From assembly GCA_025458585.1 (NCBI GenBank), contig JALOSD010000065.1:1-9968 (forward strand): a stretch of 9,968 bases of DNA, given 5' to 3'. Numbering within the stretch: the first letter of the stretch is position 1; the number at the start of each line of letters is the position of its first letter. The DNA comes from Burkholderiaceae bacterium. GTDB lineage: Bacteria > Pseudomonadota > Gammaproteobacteria > Burkholderiales > Burkholderiaceae_C. Below the pieces are notes generated by a model. The model did not search any database. It had not been told where the DNA came from and saw nothing but the letters and a program-made list of their open reading frames with translations. Position numbers and translations under genes: made by a program. This document shows, piece by piece, positions 6,683 through 9,968 of this stretch.

Positions 6683-6688
6683 TAAGCT
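6683..6688 (+). promoter_or_regulatory. Candidate -10 element, leaderless start of the acyl-CoA synthetase gene
   Basis: TAAGCT shares the conserved TA...T of a -10 box and ends 7 bases before the ATG at 6696. It is the least GC-rich spot in the 71-base gap, and no Shine-Dalgarno sequence is present. Weak on its own; supported by the same spacing at three other genes in the window. Confidence 0.35.
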
Positions 6689-6695
6689 GTGGCGT

Positions 6696-8414
6696 ATGGA
6701 CACGCCCGACGCCTACGCCCACCTGCACCGCACGTTCCGCTGGCGCGTGCCCGCGCGCTTCAATCTCGCCGAGGTCTGCGCCCGCCGCTGGGCCCGGCGC
6801 ACGCCGCAGGCGACGGCGATCCGTTGGGAGCACGAGGACGGCCGCACCGGCATCGTGACCTACGGCGCGCTGCAGCGCGACGCGAACCGGCTCGCGCACG
6901 CGCTGCGGGGCCTCGGCGTGCGGCGCGGCCACCGCGTCGCGATCGTCATGCCGCAGCGCGTCGAGACCGCCGTCGCGAACCTGGCCGTCTACCAGCTCGG
7001 CGCGGTGGCGATGCCGCTGTCGATGCTGTTCGGCCCCGACGCGCTCGAGTACCGGCTGCGCGACAGCGGCGCCGCGGTGGCGATCGTCGACGAGACGGCG
7101 ATCGCGAACCTGCTCGCCGCGCGCGCGCAGTGCCCGGGGTTGAAGCACGTCGTCGCGGTCGGCGCCGCGTGCGGCAGCGGTGACGCCGACTGGCCGGCGC
7201 TGCTCGCCGTCGAGGCCGACGCCTTCGACGCCGTGGCGACGCGCGCCGACGACGCGGCGGTGCTGATCTACACCAGTGGCACCACCGGCCCGCCGAAGGG
7301 CGCGCTGATTCCGCACCGAGCGATGCTCGGCAACCTGAGCGGCTTCGTCTGCAGCCAGAACTGGTTCCCGCACACCGGGGACGGCCGGCCCTCGGTGTTC
7401 TGGTCGCCCGCCGACTGGGCCTGGACCGGCGGACTGTGGGACGCACTGCTGCCCACGCTCTATTTCGGCCGCGAGATCGTCGCCTTCCAGGGCCGCTTCG
7501 CGCCCGAGCGCGCGTTCGAGCTGATGCAGCAGCACGGCGTGACGCACACCTTCTTGTTCCCGACCGCGCTCAAGGCGATGATGAAGGCCGTGCCCGACCC
7601 GCGGCGCGCGTACCCGGGGCTGGCGCTGCAGGCGGTCATGAGCGCCGGCGAGGCGGTCGGAGACGCCGTCTTCGGCTACGGCCGCGACGCGCTCGGCGTG
7701 CCGATCAACGAGATGTTCGGCCAGACCGAGATCAACTACGTGGTCGGCAACTGCGGGCGCTGGCGCAGCGCCGACGGTCGCTGGCACCCCGGCTGGCCGC
7801 CCCTCGCCGGCAGCATGGGCCGCGGCTACCCCGGCCACCGCGTCGCCGTGATCGACGACGAGGGCCGCGAGTGCCTCCCGGGCACGCCCGGCGACGTCGC
7901 GGTGCACCGGCGCGACATCCACGGCGACCCCGACCCCGTGTTCTTCCTCGGCTACTGGGGCAACGACCAGGCCACGCGCGCCAAGTTCACGGGTGACCCG
8001 AACGCGTCGTGGTGCCGCACCGGCGACACGGCCGTGATGGACGAGCAGGGCTACCTCTGGTACCAGGGCCGCAGCGACGACGTGTTCAAGGCGGCCGGCT
8101 ACCGCATCGGCCCGAGCGAGGTCGAGAACTGCCTCGTCAAGCACCCCGCGGTGGCCAACGCCGCGGTCGTGCCCAAGCCCGACGCCGAGCGCGGCGCGGT
8201 GGTCAAGGCCTACGTCGTGCTCGCGCCGGGCTTCGGCGGCGACGCCGCGCTCGTCGAGCAGCTGCAGCGCCACGTGCGTGGCCAGCTCGCGCCGTACGAG
8301 TACCCGAAGGAGATCGAGTTCATCGACGCGCTGCCGATGACGACCACCGGCAAGGTGCAGCGGCGCGTGTTGCGGCTGCAGGAAGAGCAGCGGGCTCAGG
8401 CGCGGGGCGGCTGA
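6696..8414 (+). CDS. AMP-binding acyl-CoA synthetase (acetyl/medium-chain type)
   Basis: A 572-residue member of the ANL superfamily that activates a carboxylic acid with ATP to an acyl-adenylate and then passes it to CoA. All core motifs are intact: P-loop YTSGTTGPPKG (192-202), NEMFGQTE (338-345), the adenylate-binding RTGD (441-444), the hinge region GRSDDVFKAAGYRI (458-471) and the catalytic lysine K553 in TTTGKVQRR. The overall pattern, including FWSPADWAWTGGLWD (235-249) and FLGYWGNDQATRAKF (417-431), resembles the medium-chain/acetyl-CoA-synthetase-like branch rather than long-chain FadD. The exact acid cannot be read from sequence. No membrane segment or signal peptide is seen. It probably forms its own transcription unit: a 71-base gap precedes it, and a promoter-like site and riboswitch leader follow before yhhQ. 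Confidence 0.92.
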   Translation: MDTPDAYAHLHRTFRWRVPARFNLAEVCARRWARRTPQATAIRWEHEDGRTGIVTYGALQRDANRLAHALRGLGVRRGHRVAIVMPQRVETAVANLAVYQLGAVAMPLSMLFGPDALEYRLRDSGAAVAIVDETAIANLLAARAQCPGLKHVVAVGAACGSGDADWPALLAVEADAFDAVATRADDAAVLIYTSGTTGPPKGALIPHRAMLGNLSGFVCSQNWFPHTGDGRPSVFWSPADWAWTGGLWDALLPTLYFGREIVAFQGRFAPERAFELMQQHGVTHTFLFPTALKAMMKAVPDPRRAYPGLALQAVMSAGEAVGDAVFGYGRDALGVPINEMFGQTEINYVVGNCGRWRSADGRWHPGWPPLAGSMGRGYPGHRVAVIDDEGRECLPGTPGDVAVHRRDIHGDPDPVFFLGYWGNDQATRAKFTGDPNASWCRTGDTAVMDEQGYLWYQGRSDDVFKAAGYRIGPSEVENCLVKHPAVANAAVVPKPDAERGAVVKAYVVLAPGFGGDAALVEQLQRHVRGQLAPYEYPKEIEFIDALPMTTTGKVQRRVLRLQEEQRAQARGG

Positions 8415-8468
8415 GGCGTCGTCGCACGCGTCGTCATCGCACACGCGTCGTCGCCGCGCCTTCGCGGC

Positions 8469-8474
8469 TACACT
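8469..8474 (+). promoter_or_regulatory. Candidate -10 element for yhhQ
   Basis: TACACT (4 of 6 matches to TATAAT) lies in an otherwise very GC-rich gap. A start about 7 bases on, near 8481, would give a leader of roughly 98 nt that contains the whole riboswitch. No clear -35 box is visible. The stretch before it (8415-8460) holds three copies of GCGTCGTC, at 8416, 8428 and 8445, of unknown meaning. Confidence 0.4.
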
Positions 8475-8540
8475 CGCGGCCCGCGCGCGTCGGCGTATCG
8501 CCCGGCCGCCGGTGAGCGGGCGTGCCGCCGCGGCGCGTCC

Positions 8541-8575
8541 ATGGGTTCCCTCACCCCATCGTCAAAAAGGCAAGG
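8541..8575 (+). ncRNA. preQ1-I riboswitch (candidate) controlling yhhQ
   Basis: Cis-acting RNA in the yhhQ leader matching the class I preQ1 fold. P1 is AUGGG (8541-8545) with CCCAU (8555-8559). The loop UUCCCUCAC (8546-8554) keeps the GGUUC...CACCC signature known from Bacillus subtilis queC-type leaders. After P1 comes an 8-nt A-rich linker (8560-8567), then AGG (8568-8570), which can pair with CCU (8549-8551) to form the P2 pseudoknot, in the same positions as UAG/CUA in B. subtilis. C8554 would be the ligand-pairing cytosine. The AAGG at 8567-8570 is also the Shine-Dalgarno sequence, 8 bases before the ATG at 8579, so ligand binding should block ribosome entry. The downstream gene, an importer of preQ1/preQ0, is a classic target. 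Fold drawn by hand; no covariance search was run. Confidence 0.85.
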
Positions 8576-8578
8576 TCC

Positions 8579-9316
8579 ATGTCTCGCATTGCAGCGGCGC
8601 CCGAGCGCGCCGCCGGTCCGTCGTGGCCGTCGAAACCCCCCGGCTGGTTCGGCGTCGGCACGCTCGTCGCCGCCCACCTCGCGATCATCGTCGCGAGCAA
8701 TGTGCTCGTGCAGTGGCCGATCGAACTGTTCGGCGTGCTGACGACGTGGGGCGCGTTCACCTTCCCGCTCGTCTTCGTCGCCACCGACCTGACGGTGCGC
8801 CTGCTCGGCCGGCAGGCGGCGCGGCGCGTCGTCGCGCGCGTGATGGGGCCGGCGCTGATCGCCTCGTACGTCGTGTCGGTGCTGTGGCACGACGGGCGTT
8901 TCCAGGGCTTCGGCGCGCTCGCGGCGTTCGACGGCTTCGTCGCACGCATCGCGCTCGCGAGCTTCGTCGCCTACGTCGTCGGCCAGCTCGTCGACATCGC
9001 CGTGTTCGACCGCCTGCGGCGCCGCGCGTCGTGGTGGCTCGCGCCGGCGGCGTCGACGGTGGTCGGCAGCGCGCTCGACACGGCGCTGTTCTTCGGCGTC
9101 GCGTTCCACCGCAGCAGCGACCCGTTCATGGCCGAGCACTGGGTGCAGATCGCGTTCGCCGACTATGCAACCAAGCTCGCGATCAGCCTGTTCGCGTTCC
9201 TGCCGCTGTACCGCGTGCTGCTCGAGGCGAACTCCGCGTCGCCGAGCAGGCGCGGGTTCCCGGCGCTCGGCCCGACCAGCGCGGGAGCGTGCACCCCGAG
9301 GCGAAACGCCTTGTAG
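8579..9316 (+). CDS. yhhQ: Queuosine precursor (preQ0/preQ1) transporter, YhhQ family
   Basis: A 245-residue inner-membrane protein of the VUT/YhhQ family that imports 7-deazaguanine queuosine precursors for tRNA modification. It matches E. coli YhhQ closely as I remember it: ASNVLVQWPIELFGVLTTWG, AFTFPLVFVATDLTVRLLG, WQGFGALAxF-like FQGFGALAAF, VARIALASFVAYVVGQLVD, WWLAPAASTVVGSALDT and FMAEHWVQIAFADYATKLAI. About six hydrophobic helices are visible. The ATG at 8579 has AAGG 8 bases upstream and is preferred over an in-frame GTG at 8522, which lies upstream of the riboswitch. The normal core ends around LPLYRVLLEAN (about 9232); the last ~28 residues are polar, unlike a family tail, and overlap the convergent GH26 reading frame. 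Regulated by the upstream preQ1 element. Confidence 0.93.
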   Translation: MSRIAAAPERAAGPSWPSKPPGWFGVGTLVAAHLAIIVASNVLVQWPIELFGVLTTWGAFTFPLVFVATDLTVRLLGRQAARRVVARVMGPALIASYVVSVLWHDGRFQGFGALAAFDGFVARIALASFVAYVVGQLVDIAVFDRLRRRASWWLAPAASTVVGSALDTALFFGVAFHRSSDPFMAEHWVQIAFADYATKLAISLFAFLPLYRVLLEANSASPSRRGFPALGPTSAGACTPRRNAL

Positions 9317-9968
9317 GCTTTGTAGCTCGTGCGCCCGCTGCGGTACGTCTCGTCGCCAGCCGAGCCGCCGAAGACGGCCCAGTCGGTCTCCTTGTCCTCG
9401 TTGAACCAGACGACCATGCGCGCACCGGTGGCGTCCGACGCCGCGTAGGCGAAGAACCCGCTGATCCACTGCGACTTCGCGGCGACGTTCGGCCCGCCGG
9501 GGGTGGCCGAGGACGATGCCGTCTCGGTGAGCGCCAGCGGCTTGGCGGCGGTGAGGGCGCGCAGACGCTCGATCATGCCGCCGAACACCTCATGCGGCGT
9601 ACGCCACGACGACCAGCTCTGGCTCGTGCCCCAGTTGTAGCCGTCGATGCCGATCCAGTCGATGTGCTCGGGACCGGGGTAGTAGTCCTCGGCACGCCAC
9701 GGTCCGACGTCTTCGTGGTTGACCGCCCAGATCCATTGCACGGTGCGCGCATCGAGCTGCTTGCCGGTGAAGATCGCCCGTACCCGGCGCCACATTTCGA
9801 TGTAGTGGGCTGGCATTGCGCTGCCATCCGTCGCGCTCCACGGATACCAGTTGCCGTTCATCTCGTGGGCTAGGCGGATGTAGACGCGGCGGTCGTCGCC
9901 GGTGCCGAGCATGCCGTCGGGGCCGCTGACGAACGCCTTCATGCGGTCGGCCCAGGCGTTCACGTAGA
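9163..9968 (-). CDS. GH26-like glycoside hydrolase (5' end outside window; altered C-terminus)
   Basis: C-terminal part of a glycoside hydrolase resembling family 26 (endo-beta-1,4-mannanase or related beta-glucanase). The frame stays open to the right edge, so the start lies outside. VYIRLAHEMNGNWYPWS matches the acid/base motif, with the catalytic Glu in the codon at 9862-9864. LALTETA matches the nucleophile motif, with Glu about 113 residues later (codon 9523-9525). WIGIDGYNWG and VVWFNEDKETDWAVF are also typical of this fold. GPDGMLGTGDD just before the acid/base strand looks like a small Asp/Gly turn insertion. After SYKAYKAFRLGV the remaining ~43 residues have no family look, and the last ~23 are antisense to conserved yhhQ sequence, so the original stop seems to be lost. 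The substrate polysaccharide is unknown; probably exported, but the N-terminus is not seen. Confidence 0.78.
   Translation of the reverse strand, partial: YVNAWADRMKAFVSGPDGMLGTGDDRRVYIRLAHEMNGNWYPWSATDGSAMPAHYIEMWRRVRAIFTGKQLDARTVQWIWAVNHEDVGPWRAEDYYPGPEHIDWIGIDGYNWGTSQSWSSWRTPHEVFGGMIERLRALTAAKPLALTETASSSATPGGPNVAAKSQWISGFFAYAASDATGARMVVWFNEDKETDWAVFGGSAGDETYRSGRTSYKAYKAFRLGVHAPALVGPSAGNPRLLGDAEFASSSTRYSGRNANRLIASLVA

Noticed and set aside
6528..8444. 638-codon minus-strand open frame across the acyl-CoA synthetase gene
   Set aside because: Antisense shadow of a gene with all ANL motifs intact; its translation has no recognisable domain and a composition typical of shadow frames.
8415..8460. 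Three GCGTCGTC copies as a possible operator array or CRISPR-like repeat
   Set aside because: Only 8 bases each, with irregular 12- and 17-base spacing in a sequence rich in CG/TC words; more likely simple compositional repetition.
8522..8578. GTG start at 8522 adding 19 residues to YhhQ
   Set aside because: It would place the start codon upstream of the riboswitch and make the aptamer coding. The ATG at 8579 has a well-placed AAGG and fits the family N-terminus.

Overview
The window is very GC-rich, densely coded DNA with strong GC bias at third codon positions. Gene content and protein sequences fit a betaproteobacterium of the order Burkholderiales (Rubrivivax/Leptothrix/Ideonella-like). 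That placement is inferred from protein similarity and base composition, since no rRNA or marker gene is present. I see no mobile elements, CRISPR arrays, tRNAs or rRNAs. Eight protein genes fill nearly all of the window, and no gene-free stretch exceeds about 165 bases. Layout, left to right: (1) the 3' part of a VC_2705/ActP-like sodium:solute symporter (+), which stops inside what should be its last membrane helix and is followed at once by an intrinsic terminator; (2) a 632-residue cNMP-binding-like/CBS/DUF294 nucleotidyltransferase-like protein (+), a frequent neighbour of this symporter family; (3) on the minus strand an alpha/beta hydrolase and, upstream of it, an HD-GYP protein whose central HD metal-binding pair is replaced by Met-Asn, separated by a hairpin-rich 135-base gap; (4) divergent from these, a GNAT acetyltransferase overlapping by ATGA with a secreted TPR protein (+); (5) an AMP-binding acyl-CoA synthetase (+); (6) a YhhQ-type queuosine-precursor transporter (+) whose leader carries a clear candidate preQ1-I riboswitch; (7) a GH26-like glycoside hydrolase (-), cut by the right edge, which converges on yhhQ and overlaps it by 154 bases. 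Function and regulation: the symporter and the DUF294 protein probably form a carboxylate uptake/signalling pair. The yhhQ leader is the best-defined regulatory element: promoter-like -10, a leader of about 100 nt, and an H-type pseudoknot whose 3' strand is the Shine-Dalgarno sequence, so preQ1 binding should shut off translation of its own importer. In contrast, four other genes have a -10-like hexamer only 6-7 bases before the ATG and no Shine-Dalgarno, which suggests leaderless mRNAs. I did not find a wholly new multi-gene system. The items most worth checking are the riboswitch, the two damaged or unusual gene ends (symporter and yhhQ/GH26), the HD-less HD-GYP protein and the leaderless-promoter pattern.
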